A DNA stretch of 64,000 nt from Phytophthora quininea (lineage: Eukaryota; Oomycota; Peronosporomycetes; Peronosporales; Peronosporaceae), in contig JAAVTG010000523.1 of the NCBI GenBank assembly GCA_011947345.1, positions 372,001 to 436,000 of the forward strand. The letters run 5' to 3'. This document shows, piece after piece, positions 1 to 11,455 of the stretch. The position numbers were made by a program, and so were the translations under genes. Below the pieces are notes generated by a model, which worked only from the letters and a program-made list of their open reading frames with translations, made no database searches and had not been told where the DNA came from. Numbering within the stretch: the first letter of the stretch is position 1; each line of letters starts with the position of its first letter.

Positions 1-292
1 CTGACAGATCTCGCGATGCCATCTCTTTGGGACCCAATCGCACAGATAAAGCGAGATTTGGTCGAACGTCCCAACAGTTCACAGCGGGTGATAACGAATA
101 CGGAGATAGTGGAAACCCCATCGCGTGTTCTGATATCTTGCGCAAAACATTCACTTTCGTAGCTGGTAAACCGTATTCAAAGGTTCACAATTAAGTCGTC
201 AATCTCGTGCCATTTTACGTCCGTCGTCTTGTTCTATTGCTGATCCACGTCCAAAGCATTCCTCTCTATTGCCAGGATGTGGATTGTAAACT
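1..292. other. no gene seen
   Basis: I see no convincing coding frame, repeat or RNA gene here. It is the sequence downstream of the TAPT1-like gene, which reads leftward and stops at 293. Confidence 0.4.
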
Positions 293-2092
293 TTAAAACT
301 TGTATCGTTGGATGGACTCGAGATGGCGAACGGAGCGAGGACTTTTGGGTCGGGTGTCATCAAGACGACCCGACTTGCAGGCGTAAATCATCAGCACGAG
401 GCTGAGCAGCGCCTTGAACGCGGCCAGGCACATGAAAAACGCCACAGTGACAAGCACCCCACCGGGCGACGAAAACTCAATCGGAGCATCCGCCAGAGCT
501 TTGGACACCATGCGCAGAACGACGCAAGCTAGAGGCAACGACATGAGCCCCAGCCGCTTGGAGACGTGGTGCGTGTGGTCTAGAATCGTGTCCTCGCTCT
601 TCCAACCTGTCAAGTCTCGGCACAAGATCGTCATGAACTTGGAGTACAGAAGTGGCGGGAGCTGATTGAACTTGGTGATGAACGCATGTTTCAGCCAGTC
701 GATCACCATCTCAGCCACCATAACCATCGCCTATAAAGCCATCAATGCCGTTAGGAACTTGATTGTAAGCAAAAAGGAACATTAATCTTACCGTTCCGTA
801 GGCGACGTCCTGAGTCGACGACTGTAACAAGATGAGGAAGATGATTGTAAGCAGCTTGAAGCGCTCTACGATGTCGCTGCAGCTGATCTGGAACAAATTC
901 TGTTCCTCAAACTTCTTAAACACCGAGCTCTTGAGCTCCGCAAAGTTGTTCGAAATCAACAGCGTCAGCAGCGACGTGTTGCTGGAGTTGACTGCCACGT
1001 TCAGAGTCACGACTTGTGCAAACAGCAGCAGCGAGTGCAGCACGACGTAGATGATGGCCACGGCAAAGTCCAGGAACATGCGAGTCACTCGACGAGGCTG
1101 ATACTTAGCCGTGTAGTACAGCGAGTCCAGCACGTCTTGCCCCAGCGACGAGAACAATCGATCAAAGATCTCGATCATCGTGAACAGAACGTACAGCTTG
1201 ATCATCGCCTGGCCACGAATGGAGTGGTATACGCGAGACATATCTACGTGCACTAAGACCGTCGTCCCTACGGCCATGATCACAGCCACCATCAAGTCGT
1301 AGAAGTGCGTCCGTCGGAACACTCGCGTATGGAAACTCGACGTCACAGCGCATCCACATGCAAACAAAATACGCAGCGGTAGGTACGTGAACACGTACAA
1401 GAAACTATCTAGCGCTAGCAGGACTCCAAACAAGAACAGCTTCTCGGTATTCCTGGGCACCACGAAGAAGTCCTGGACACGTTTCTGGTGCACTCCGTCG
1501 CTTGGTTTAATGTCGTGCACTCCGAAAATCTCCTTGTAGAAGAAATCCGACAGTCGGAACGGATGCGGAGCCGGCGGTTTAGTTGGTAGCGTCGTTGGCA
1601 CATTCAGCGTCGTAGACGTCGATTTCGGCGACGTTGGAGCATTCACTGGCTCTGGTGCAACTGGTCTTGACGTTGCAGGATAAGGGAGCTCCTGGCGAGT
1701 GGAGCAACGGGCGAGAAACTTGACGGGGACGACGGGGAATAGGTGGATGAGAAATCAGTCTGGACGTGGAGATTGGGGCGACGGCGAGCGTTCTGGGGGT
1801 CCGTTTGAGGAACCGACTCTGTGGTTGGCACTGGAGATGGAGATACATACTCGGAGGCTGCTGGAGAGCTCACCGTGGGGCTGGAAGCGCCGTTTACAGT
1901 CTTCTTCCGTCTGGACAGGCTGGTCCCATTGGATTTGTGGGTCTTGCGTCGCATCGAGCGCTTCCGGTGCAGTAAAATCGCAGACACATTGAAACGATGC
2001 GTTTTCCTAGATGTATCCGAAGCGTTGGTGGAGCTGGAGGCGCTGGGGGCGGCTGCAGAGACGCCGGAAGGAGAGGTCGCCCATGACGCCAT
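293..2092 (-). CDS. TAPT1-family multi-pass membrane protein
   Basis: Member of the TAPT1/DUF747 family of ER or Golgi membrane proteins; in animals TAPT1 is linked to cilia and collagen trafficking, but the oomycete role is unknown. The core (frame ending at 711) runs from a KEIFGVHDIKP motif through several hydrophobic helices to SSTQDVAYGT, then continues after a short intron (731-791) as AEMVIDWLKHAFITKFN, a very conserved family signature. It ends at TAA 293-295. The chosen start is the ATG at 2092, giving MASWATSPSG and a Ser/Pro-rich basic N-terminus; a longer open frame to 2356 looks like non-coding repeat. Between about 1750 and 1646 the N-terminal frame and the core frame differ by one register, and I find no good intron there, so the join is unresolved. 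The family assignment is strong; the N-terminus is inference. Confidence 0.8.
731..791 (-). other. intron in TAPT1-like gene (61 nt)
   Basis: On the minus strand the donor reads ACG|GTAAGATT at 791 and the acceptor TTTATAG|GCGATGG at 731. Removal joins the DVAYGT and AMVMVAEMV coding segments in frame. The GT-AG ends and the conserved protein on both sides support it. Confidence 0.85.
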
Positions 2093-2129
2093 TTGGTGCT
2101 GGGGTCTTGACACAAACACGACACAAACC

Positions 2130-2212
2130 GGTCTAATGCTACAGAATAGATGTTGGCAGATTATGTAAACAAAGTGTTTTGCACCAAGTTGTTGCCGTTG
2201 AAGTTGCAGATC
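2130..2212. repeat. direct repeat copy A
   Basis: About 75-80 bp closely resembling 2693-2778 (shared core GAATAGAT..TGGCAGATTATGT, then AGTGTTTTGCAC.AAGT). Both copies are in the same orientation, 560 bp apart. Copy A lies just upstream of the TAPT1 start and could belong to its promoter or 5' UTR. Confidence 0.7.
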
Positions 2213-2692
2213 ACTTGCAGCTGTGGCGTATGATTGATATCTGTCTAGTGCAGTCTGTTTATCACCTTGTGCTTGGGTTAGTTCACTTTGGACAGCATCA
2301 TGCTCCGAAGCATTTAACGGCACGTCTTCATGGAAAATTTCTTCGAAATCCAACAACAGAATGATCAGCGGAGGAAGTACTTATCCTATCTCGAGATCCA
2401 GAATGTCTCGCGCATGTGGCTAGGTCGCTTAGTTTTAGTGGTTTCTCAGTTCCACACGTTGTTGAGGTCAGTCACTCACAATCAAAATTCCACCAAAGTC
2501 GCACAGAATCCACACACGCTTTTAGTTGAGGATAGCAACAAGCCTCCAAAAGTATTCTTGTCGTTCCACGCGTGTATTCTGTACGGCCTCACTACCATGG
2601 CGACTTAACCCTGTGCGACGACGATACCGGGATCATTGACATCACAGAGTTTAGCCAAATGTAAACAGCACCACTGTGTTTGGCAGGACTCG

Positions 2693-2778
2693 ACTTGGAT
2701 GCTGTTGAATAGATACTGGCAGATTATGTGAACATAGTGTTTTGCACGAAGTAGTTGACGTTGAAGTCGAAAGTTGCA
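2693..2778. repeat. direct repeat copy B
   Basis: Second copy of the repeat at 2130-2212 with several mismatches. The interval between the copies (2213-2692) has no recognisable gene. It may be a local duplication or the two ends of a degraded element. Confidence 0.7.
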
Positions 2779-2870
2779 TTGTAACAAGCCGAGATACTGT
2801 TTATACCATCGACTTCTCCTTCAGCTCCGTCAGCTCGAGCGTCTTGGAAACCTCTTTCGGCTTGAGGTTC

Positions 2871-3128
2871 TTACTCAACCAAAAGTTGAGCGTCTTCTGT
2901 GATAAAATATTTGGTCACTTTCGACACCCCCGTTACCTTTTCAGCTACCATCGCCATGTCCTTGAGCTTTGTCAGTGTCGCGGCTGCATTTCGCTCTTTA
3001 CCGTCAGCCACCGTCTCATGAGCTCGTAGTAAGCGATTCTCGCCACCTTGCAGCTCGTCCTGCGCCATTGCAGCCTCACTTGCCAGGAATACGGCAATAG
3101 CCACCACCAGGATCAACTTGAACCGCAT
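2871..3128 (-). pseudogene. RXLR effector gene, probably truncated by a frameshift
   Basis: An 85-residue frame with a clear signal peptide (residues 1-23), an RLLR motif at 32-35 and a DGKER patch at about 42-46 in place of a full dEER. These are the hallmarks of oomycete host-translocated effectors. The frame stops at 2871, while a neighbouring frame stays open to the stop at 2811 and is rich in Lys, Glu and Leu like an effector tail, so a single-base shift near 2880 probably truncated the gene. No W or Y motif is visible. It could still make an 85-aa secreted protein. The effector call rests on motif architecture; the break is inferred. Confidence 0.7.
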
Positions 3129-3289
3129 TCTGCTTGAAATCTAGTCTGTTGTCTTGGGTCTTTGAGTGCCAAGAGAAAAGTAACGTTGGAATACCGAATC
3201 GTGCGACTGTAGGGCGGTCCACAAGACTCTGGTAAAACACGTAATCACTCGGAACCGATACGCTACGCATTTCCCCACTTCCTAAATAT

Positions 3290-3544
3290 TGGCCAGCCCG
3301 ATCAATGGGCTCCTCTCGCTACGAACCTTCTACGGAACTCAGTACCCGTGAACATCCGCACGCAGTTCTTCTGGAATGACACAAGCAAGCACGTAACAAT
3401 GATGGTGTCACAGAGCGACACGGTTGGTGCAATACTGCGGATATTAGGCAGTTTAGACGATGTAGCGCGTGTGTTCGAGAACGCTCGCATTACAACAGAA
3501 GGCCGATTCGTAAGAACGACGTTTTATTACATGATTTTGGTTTG
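3290..3544 (+). other. unassigned coding-like fragment
   Basis: An open stretch whose protein begins around NIRTQFFWNDTSKHVTMMV and ends at 3548, immediately before a LINE target-site duplication. The composition looks protein-like but I recognise no domain. If real, the gene was cut at its 3' end by the LINE at 3562. The segment 3129-3290 holds nothing I can support. Confidence 0.3.
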
Positions 3545-3561
3545 GTGATGAAATTGTACAG
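3545..3561. repeat. target-site duplication, left copy
   Basis: GTGATGAAATTGTACAG here and GTGATAAAATTGTACAG at 5319-5335 match at 16 of 17 bases and bracket the LINE-B copy, as expected for target-primed reverse transcription. Confidence 0.8.
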
Positions 3562-5318
3562 AGAAAGAGAATTTAAGTTGATTAACCAGTCGGATAAACC
3601 GTTTTTCTAGCTACGATCGTATACTACTTAGTCGTTCTGCTGCTTAGTTTCGTGGAATCCAAACGTGACTTGCTGGTAGTGTGTTTCGCGGCGCAGGTGG
3701 GTCAAAGCCTAACTTCTCCAGAACAGAGGTTACAATTTTGTCGTCAATCCCAAGCTCCGCTGAATGGTGATTGATGAACAGACAGTGTCGTCGAAAAGAG
3801 GACATCACATTTTGAACGCTTGGTACTTCAGCTGTAGTTTCACGGAATAGTATGTCGTTTCTCAATCTCCACGTAGCATGGAACGCGATCGCAGTGTGGA
3901 CTCGCCACAGTAGCAGGACCACCTTTTGGTTCTGCCTCCACTCCTATTCAGGTCTCGTGGTCTAGGAAAAATTAGCAATCGCCAATCCAGCTCCGTCGCG
4001 AAAGCCTTATGCCATGGGGACCACAATGGGGTCCACATTTGCGTCAGAGCTGGGCACGAGAAGAAACAGTGCTCTACTGTTTCTATCGCAGCACATGATC
4101 GTCTCACACACTGTTGAATCGTAGGATTTAACGACTTGAGGAAGAACAGCCTTGATCCGACAATGAGGTCTCCAAAGAACATTCTCAGCATCACATCGTG
4201 GACAACAGGAACCAGAAACTGGCGGAGGGCGAGTATCTGTTGTAACGTTGTATGGATCTGTCGTTGCGGACAGCCAAGCACTTTCATGGGGTGTGGTTGC
4301 ACGCTTCTATCAGGCCGCAACAATTTGTCCCAGTCTTGGGATTTTAGATTTGGGAAGAACCGAGATGTTTTTCCGACTGTCAGTCCAAATGTCGGCGGCA
4401 TTGCACCTCGCGTTGCCACGCTTATTCCACCTGTCTCTGGGTGTGGCAATACCCGTTCAAACACCTGGGTTAGCTGTCGATAAAGATGGGCGATATCCGT
4501 CAGTGCAACCCTGGACCCCAGAATTGGACGTAGCTCGGTAGATACCCCCTGAAAAACACCATGAGGGTTGGCCATCGATGGGAAGTATTTAGAAAGTCTG
4601 CTATACACCATTTGCCTTTTGAAGCAAGCTCTTTACAGAGGCACCGGAACTTGACAGGTCCTGTACCCAGTGGTGCGCGATGAGCATCTTGTCTGCGCCA
4701 CACTTGGAAATTTGTCGATACATTCCACCATATTGGGCTGAATAATGAGTTTTGGAGTGTCTTCATTCTAGTGTATCGTAATGAGTACTTGCTTGGCCAT
4801 TTTACGCGTCTCCAATCTTGCAGTAGTTTACGCCACCATAACGGGAGCATTGTTGCTTTCCATCCAGGAGGTTCAGGTGGATTTTGTAGCAAAAACTCTC
4901 CCGACCACGGACGTACAAATTCCCCATATCGGTGTCGTAGTAATTCTGCTATGGGTCTATACCACACTGTTTCGTCGTTTTCATTATGACAAGCGAGGAC
5001 TTTGACAAATTTTGAAGGAAGAGAAAACGTTGTCTCCGGATGCAGGACATAATCACTGGTACCCCAATTCCATCGTCTTGCCGTGCTTGTATGGCAAATG
5101 AAGTGGGAACGATGTTAATACCTCCACGACTAGCTCCCACCCGGTTGTAGAGTATGAACGTTTTTACGGCGCTTTGCCACCGTTTGATATACCTAGCGGG
5201 AATAACAGTCGTCGTCGTAAAGTACCATATCGTCGACAGTACGATAGCTTGGACAATTAGTCGCCTTCCCACGAGTGTTCGAGCTTGCCCTTTCCAAAGT
5301 TGAAGGCATATCATCAGC
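3562..5318 (-). mobile_element. LINE-B copy 1, 5'-truncated non-LTR retrotransposon
   Basis: The 3' part of a non-LTR retrotransposon ORF2 on the minus strand. From the 5' side it encodes the end of the reverse transcriptase domain (LVGRRLIVQAIVLSTIWYF), a central domain, and a zf-RVT-like C-terminus with a C..C...ETVEHCFFSCP zinc-binding pattern, stopping at 3644 in IPRN. The coding frame is interrupted near 4950, 4610 and 3910. The 3' tail ends in AATCAACTTAAATT, not poly(A). It is flanked by a 17-bp target-site duplication. It cannot move by itself because the endonuclease and catalytic RT core are missing. Confidence 0.85.
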
Positions 5319-5335
5319 GTGATAAAATTGTACAG
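5319..5335. repeat. target-site duplication, right copy
   Basis: Partner of 3545-3561, one mismatch in 17. Together they define the ends of LINE-B copy 1. Confidence 0.8.
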
Positions 5336-5364
5336 TAACGAAAGAAAGACAAATAAAAATACAC

Positions 5365-7514
5365 TTGAAAGTGTTTGAAAGTGTCTGCTGTAGCAGACCG
5401 ATTGACAATGGAGGAAGTGAATGGGCGACTTGGCTTTGTGGATCTCTCAGTTTACGGATTTATTTTCTGGTGGCTGGTTGTCTTGGGGTTCACTCTGTCA
5501 CCTGCATGTACAATGCTGCCTTCGCCAAATTCTACTGGGATTTCGACGCGACGTTTCTGAGTTACACGCTCGAGCAATATCGGGTTGGCATGTCTCGCGA
5601 TCATTTTGGTGTAATTGCTTACGTTCACATGCCGTTGGCTGCTATCCATGGTGTTAGTGTTGTCTTGATGCTGTTTGGATCATTTTGGAGACGGACATTC
5701 GTCTTTTACCCCTGGTGTGATAGCGCCTTCAAAAGATATTTGACGGAGATAACACACGTACTAGCCAGGCGAAAACATATATTTCTCGACTGGGAAAGAT
5801 AGCTCAAAACGTGAGCCAAGAACTGGTGAGTCGAGACGGATTTCTGGGGGTGGATGGGAAATATTTCCACGCGCTTCTAATCGGTCGTGAAGTGCTTGAA
5901 ACAGCGCTGCAAACCGTTCAAGCGATTCGATTGAGCAAGTTCTTACCTCGTGAAATACTCAATCGCTTCTATGTGGCTTTATTGGTGGCCAAGTGCTGGT
6001 CATCGGTGCTAATTTATTCGCGATGGTTCACGAAAGACGAACCTCGTCGCCGGTTCGCTGTGATTGTGTGTGACTGTGCGCTAGATTTAATGTCCGTCCT
6101 TGGCGTTTCTCTCATGATCGTACTCAACTACGTGGGCGACTACATGGTCCAATTAACAGGCTTTGGTTTCGAAAAGCTTGAGGATTCTGACTGGGTCGCG
6201 CAAATGCTCAACGAAGCGCAAGTGGTGGTCGTGGTTTCCTGGTCGGATCTAGTGACTCGAGTGGTGTTTTCAATGGGACTGATAGCCACTACTACTGCGA
6301 TGAAAGACCTGCTAACCCAGACACCAAGAAGTAGAAATCGAGTTGCTCACAAGACTACGATGACACTGATTTCACCAAGTTCGTTGAACACAAAATTTAA
6401 CTCCGTGGTCCCAGCGAGCAAAGAAAATCGTCGGGTCCGGCTGAAGCCCCGATATCTCGTCGGCATACACGTTGTGTTTGCTGTATGGGGAATTGTGATT
6501 ATTATCCTGCACGTACATGCTTCTATGCAGACGCCACTGGTGGAATGCATCCCCAAAGTACACCCCATGGCTGGAGCTCTGCCGTCTTGTTTTTCGGTGA
6601 ATTTCGACTGCAACAAACTAGGAATCTCGGCTTCGCTTAAGGAGGTAGAGGTGGAATGGAGTAGGTTTGATTCTAGCACAGCTTTGAAAATTCAATTCCT
6701 TCATTGCTCAGCGTTGGAGATACCGCACAACTTTCAGGAGTTCAATCGGCTGCAAGAGATCCGAGTGTACAACTCTACAATTTTGAATTGGGGAGCTGAC
6801 GGTGCCATCACGAATGGCAACCACCCGCAGTTGACGACAATGTCAATTGTCCGCGTCAACATGACGAACGGACTTCTTCCTCTTGGTTTGCAATCGACAG
6901 ATTTCCCAAAGAGCCTGAATGACATTGGGTTTTGCGAGACAAATTTAAAGACTTTACCCGATGATATCGACATGAAATGGCCTGCGAATGGCAATATTTA
7001 CATGGAAAACAGCCAACTACTGGACATTCCGTTGTCGCTGCTACGGCTGCAGCCAAACTATCTATCTCTAGCTGGGAATCCAATGGTAGAGTTCCTACCA
7101 GAGCTGTTTGAAGTTGGATATCTGGAGTATTTATTCCTTGGAAGAACAAATGTTACTGCATTACCTCAAACTGTGCCTCAACCACCGACGGGCCCAATGC
7201 TGATCGACATCTCAAACACAAGAATTGAATTCTTCTGGTCCTGGATCGATCCACTAGTCGAGGACATGATAAACATTACAACTGCGGTCACTGCGGGAGG
7301 ATCTCGATACTGTTTAGAACGTGACATGATCATGAGAGGCGAGTCCACCGAGTTTAGTACCCCGTTCCAGCCGGATCACTCGCCGCTACTCATGAACGCT
7401 TCCGAAGAGAATTGGGTTTTATTACGGGCAACGGTGGACTGCACTCCGCCAGCATGGGATGTTCAATTCCCACTCGCAAGTTGGGATCAACTGTACGGAC
7501 TTCCCGGTGGGTAG
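5365..7514 (+). pseudogene. multi-pass membrane protein with extracellular-type LRRs
   Basis: Two adjoining frames, 5365-5802 and 5766-7514, read as one protein of about 700 residues after a single-base shift near 5772 in a run of A. The N-terminal half has several hydrophobic segments (for example around FGVIAYVHMPLAAIHGVSVV and VIVCDCALDLMSVLGVSLMI). After a Ser/Arg-rich loop and another membrane helix comes a Cys-containing LRR region with repeats such as LPDDIDMKWP, IPLSLLRLQPNYLSLAGNPM and YLEYLFLGRTNVTALP. This resembles the large oomycete class of transmembrane LRR proteins of unknown function. The frame change makes it a pseudogene or a sequence error; the rest of the frame is clean for 1.7 kb, which favours a recent break or an error. 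Confidence 0.7.
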
Positions 7515-7830
7515 TTGGCTGTGACTTTCCTTTTAGACTCGACTTGGTGGGTTGCTCTCTCATCCCTTTCCTGGCCGCCTTGAGCAAGTTTTCATGCATC
7601 CTAAGTTTTTCCTCCACGTTGCTCGGATAAGTCTTGAAGAATCTAGCTTCTATAGTATTGGAAATCTTGACTTTGGTGTCCGCACCTGCATCCTTCTTGG
7701 CCACAGCTGACGCTGGATTCCTGCTCATAAAATTGAACATCAGCGCTTCGTAGCGCGTTCCTTTACCGTACGCCCTGAGGTTCGCTTGAACTTGTCCAGC
7801 TGAGTATTTCCCACTCCACTTGGTAAGCAA
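7515..7830 (-). pseudogene. possible WY-type effector C-terminal fragment
   Basis: A minus-strand frame beginning LTKWSGKYSAGQVQANLRAY and containing Trp, Tyr and Leu spacing like the WY folds of RXLR effector C-termini. No signal peptide or RXLR motif is present because the 5' side ends where LINE-B copy 2 begins (about 7835). The frame continues antisense into the LRR gene, but only the part beyond 7514 is likely real. The WY resemblance is suggestive only. Confidence 0.35.
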
Positions 7831-7834
7831 CTGG

Positions 7835-9210
7835 TCTATGGCAACTTCGCCCGCCCGCGATCGAGTGATTTCTTACTTCAAAACTCACCGAAACCAGCGG
7901 GCTGGAGGTCGAGCATGCTACCTTTGTGGTGGAGACACTTGCTACGTGAGTGGAATAGAATTGAATGGCCAGCCCCGGAGTCGATTCACTTCAACAGAAG
8001 GGAAACACTGCAGAATGTGTTATTCACCCCAATTTGGTGGAGCAAGTTGCCTGAATTTCAGGTATTGGATACGCGAAGCCCAGCAAGTCCGGCGAAGCCC
8101 CTGGGGTCAGGGTCAAACGCCTTTCGGGCGCTCTGTCGGGAACTGGCAAAAAAGTTATGTTTTGCCGACTTCCTGAGTGCCAATCGCGGCTGGCCGTCGT
8201 CAACGGCATTTTTCACGGACGTCTGCTCCGAGATTCATCCAATACTTGGAACGAAGGTGCTTCCACATGACATTTTCGTGCTCTACCATCAAATGAGCCG
8301 ATTACTTCATCGCTTACTACCGCATCCGGACGAAGGAGGAATGCAAGAAGTAAGAAGCACGAATTCACCACCGATATTTGGAATCAAGCTAAGCAGCTGT
8401 CTCCCAACAGAACCATCTACGCGATTCTTTCCAAATTTACGATCGCAAGATTGGAAGGTGATTCTCCAGCAAGTTCCGGAGCTGATGCATCATCCGATGG
8501 AAGCCCTGGGGTGTCCTCGACAAAGGATTCATGAGACCTTGTCCAGTGCGATTTCTCTACGTGGATATCTACTGCCTGTAATTCATGATGTGATAGTAAG
8601 AATATGCTTTGGAGACCTCACAGTCGGTTCACGACTATACTTCCTCAGAGAACTAAATCCTACCATCCAAAACTGCGTTCGTCCGGAATGCCAGGAGATC
8701 GAAACGGTAGAACACTGTTTTTCACGTGCCCGTCATTAGAACCAATGTGAAGCGAACTATGGAGCCGGTGGTCGAGGTTCTTATGCGTCGATCTAAGCTG
8801 GAGGTTGCTACTCTTCCCAAGATTGCAAGACCTCCGTAGGAATTGGAGACGTGAGCACAAAGAACTAATACTTCTGTGGAGGATCTACACAGCGATAGTG
8901 TTTCACGCAACATGGCGGCTCAGGAACGACATTCATTTCCAGGAAACGACAGCTGAAGTGCCAAATATTCTCAAACTGCTGAACTCGTTCAAGAGGCACT
9001 ACCAATTCCTCTACCAACACGCACATGAGCTTCATTGCAACCGCGCTACTGTGGCCCGGGTGCTGCAAAAACTTGGCTTTGATCCGCCAGAAAATAATAT
9101 CCCGGAACCCATGCACCACATGTGGACGACACGATCGTAACTCTCACGGATAGATAGCTTATCACCTTAAGACGAGAAATCCGCAAAACAGTTAATCAAT
9201 TCAATTTCCT
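7835..9210 (+). mobile_element. LINE-B copy 2, 5'-truncated
   Basis: Encodes the C-terminal part of the LINE-B ORF2, from YGNFARPRSSDFLLQNSPKP through a zf-RVT-like segment (C.RPEC.EIETVEHCF) to a stop near 9138. Frame breaks occur near 7910 and 8740. It is closely similar to copy 5 (39160-40860, opposite strand), including the 3' tail TTAATCAATTCAATTTCCT. I do not see a convincing target-site duplication. Confidence 0.8.
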
Positions 9211-9215
9211 CCTCC

Positions 9216-9445
9216 TTCTTCATGCACCACTTTACCAACACGCAGCTGAACTCCATGACGACGAATCGGCAATACTGTCGATAATACGTCAATTGGGCTT
9301 CGAACCGCCAAAAGACACTGATGCTATCGCTCTAGAGCAACACACCATTTGGATTCCTCATAGATAGATCTGATGCTACGAGATAAAGCAGCTTAGACGA
9401 GAAATCCGTTAAATTGTTAATCAACTCATTTAACTTTAACTAACT
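9216..9445 (+). mobile_element. LINE-B related 3' fragment
   Basis: Encodes the last 50 or so residues of a LINE-B-like ORF2 (LYQHAAELHDDESA .. IRQLGFEPP .. TIWIPHR, stop at 9365) and the tail TTAATCAACTCATTTAAC. It is a diverged subfamily lying in tandem behind copy 2. Confidence 0.7.
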
Positions 9446-9609
9446 TCGTACATCACTTCCCACACATTTGACTACAAACAAAATCGCCAGTGTAGGTGAA
9501 GCCTGTCTTGAACATCGAGAGGTACGACGGCGAGTAGAAACTGTCAACATGAACGTCTGACTTGTTGGTTTAAAATCAGTGGCTCCTGGTATAAAGTACT
9601 ACTTCTTCT

Positions 9610-9924
9610 CCCTCTCAAGAAAAAGAAAACTGGTACGAAGGTGATTTCCACCAAGGACTCCGCCATGGCCGTGAAGTATTTTCTTACGCGAATGGCGCTC
9701 GCTACGAAATTGAGTGGAAGGCCAATGTCATGGGCAATTATGGCTCGTCGGTCTTCGAGTTCTACATCCGACGAGTGCGGTGTCAAGGCGAATTTTATTT
9801 TACACCCAACACGATTCTTTTGGGCGGGATGTCCGTCGAGTCTAACAGACCTGTGCTTTGGGGCAACTTCGACGAATATTGGCGAGCAATTCACGATTGC
9901 TGTATTTTGAATTCGACGAGTTGA
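9610..9924 (+). pseudogene. MORN-repeat protein fragment
   Basis: One frame reads WYEGDFHQGLRHGREVFSY, then YEIEWKANVMGNYGSSVFEF and CQGEFYFTPNTILLGG, matching the YxGxFxxGxxHGxGxxxxxxG pattern of MORN repeats (about three). MORN repeats act as membrane- or protein-binding scaffolds, for example in flagellar and phosphoinositide kinase proteins. No start or full-length gene is visible, and the frame stops at 9922-9924. I treat it as a remnant. The stretch 9925-10214 shows nothing further. Confidence 0.5.
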
Positions 9925-10214
9925 TTTCCGATTTTACCCTTGGTAGGTGTCGAATACGGAGGTCGATAGTATCGCTGGCGTTTCAGCTATTCGTGATAGC
10001 ACATGGCTCTTGGTGGATAACTTCTCGGGTATCTACGAGCAGATGATACAGGGACGACAAAAACCACTAAGCTCAAGCGTCTCTGTCGCGCGTTGCTTTA
10101 CTCTGAAATGAACTACGCTGTAATAGGGAAAAACCTCCATAACGCTTTTGCAAACTATCTTCGCATTCTGAACAGAAGCTCTCGCAGTATGATTTCACGA
10201 CGGTTGTCCTTCAG

Positions 10215-10502
10215 TCATGGATTGGCGGCTTCCTCGACGTTGGGCTTGTAGTAAGCCAGTATGTGGTTCTTGAACGCTTTGAGATTCTTGATGTCCTCTT
10301 TGATGCTCGTCTTGGCTGCCTTACATTTGTTCTTCAATCGGCTTGGACCGCCCCCGACGTTGTGCTTCTAGCGGCTCAAAACGTTAGAGAGCCCTCTCTC
10401 TTCAGTATTGTCCTCGCTAGCAACTCGGAGGGATCCATTATCAGCGAGAGCCGTAGCGAAGACGATGCCCATCAGAATGGCGACAGCAGAGAACACACGC
10501 AT
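10215..10502 (-). pseudogene. RXLR-like effector with an in-frame stop
   Basis: From the ATG at 10502 a signal peptide (about residues 1-20, with the local signature IVFATALA) is followed by GSLR at 23-26 in place of RXLR and a good acidic-EER patch (NTEER, ending at 36). The frame meets TAG at 10368-10370 after 44 residues but stays open in the same register to a TGA at 10215-10217, with Lys-rich helical content. A nonsense change in a full-length effector gene is the simplest reading. Confidence 0.65.
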
Positions 10503-11455
10503 GGAGTCTCGGTCTACAGTAGATGGTGGACAGCAAATTGCAGAATGATGACTTCGGCGTGTTGAGCAGTGAATGTTCATTCAGCACCGAACAGGATCTG
10601 CCGTGCTGTTCGTGCAGTTTAGACACGGAATATGCTGAACAAACCGAGGCATCTCGGCTACCTGACTTCGATTTGTGCATGGAATAGTCCAAGTTCCCCG
10701 CTAGAAAAAGTGCAATGGCTTGCGCGGAGGTCACGCACGAGCCCGTATATCGTCATCAAAGAGAAATCGCGAGATGATTAAAACCGGGCCGTTGTGCTGT
10801 AGATGCCAGACTTCCTGGAAGAGCGAGTGAGTCGATCCAGTTGATAAGGACGGAATTGGAATTGCTCCCGAATTCTACCACGCGAGCTGTCTGGAACACC
10901 TGAGTCTGCTTAGCTGGTTCTGTCGACAGGCGAGAAGACCAGCGTTTAGTTTTTCATAGTGAACACAGAGGTTTATCCTGTTACCGACTAAACGTCCCGG
11001 AGGAATCGACTTCGCGGTATCTTTCCTCGCTAGTGGAATGGGGTGCATGCCAGGGATATGACAAGATTTACCGGCTCCAAGTTCGCAGCTTGGCGTAAAT
11101 ATTTCTACGTCAGTGACCCTGGGCCTCGAATCTGTTGGTATCCTTCACGTTTCTCTCTATTGTGGAGGTGTGGAGCAGTCTCTGAGTTCTCGCTATGTGG
11201 AATTGTCGATGTGTTGAAGGAAGTGCCAGAATCTAAAGGGGAAGAGCTGGAGGAGTGACAATGTGGAAGTGTCTGGGGCAAATGTAAATGTACAATAAAC
11301 CCCCAACAAAAATTGCTTGTAAAGATAAAATATTGCTTCAGAAAATGCACTGCTTATTACTGATTGGAAACACGGTCCAATTTGCTGACGAGCCGACTAT
11401 CTGTAGCATGCTGCAACCTTAACTTATACATTTTTATCAAGTTCGTGCGTGCCCG
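10503..11455. other. no gene seen
   Basis: Upstream side of the 10.2-10.5 kb effector and downstream side of the 11.5-11.8 kb one. Short frames exist on both strands but none has a recognisable domain, signal peptide or neighbour support. Confidence 0.4.

Noticed and set aside
2093..2356. Longer N-terminus for the TAPT1-like protein
   Set aside because: The extra 88 codons overlap a non-coding direct repeat; the ATG at 2092 begins the Ser/Pro-rich leader more plausibly.
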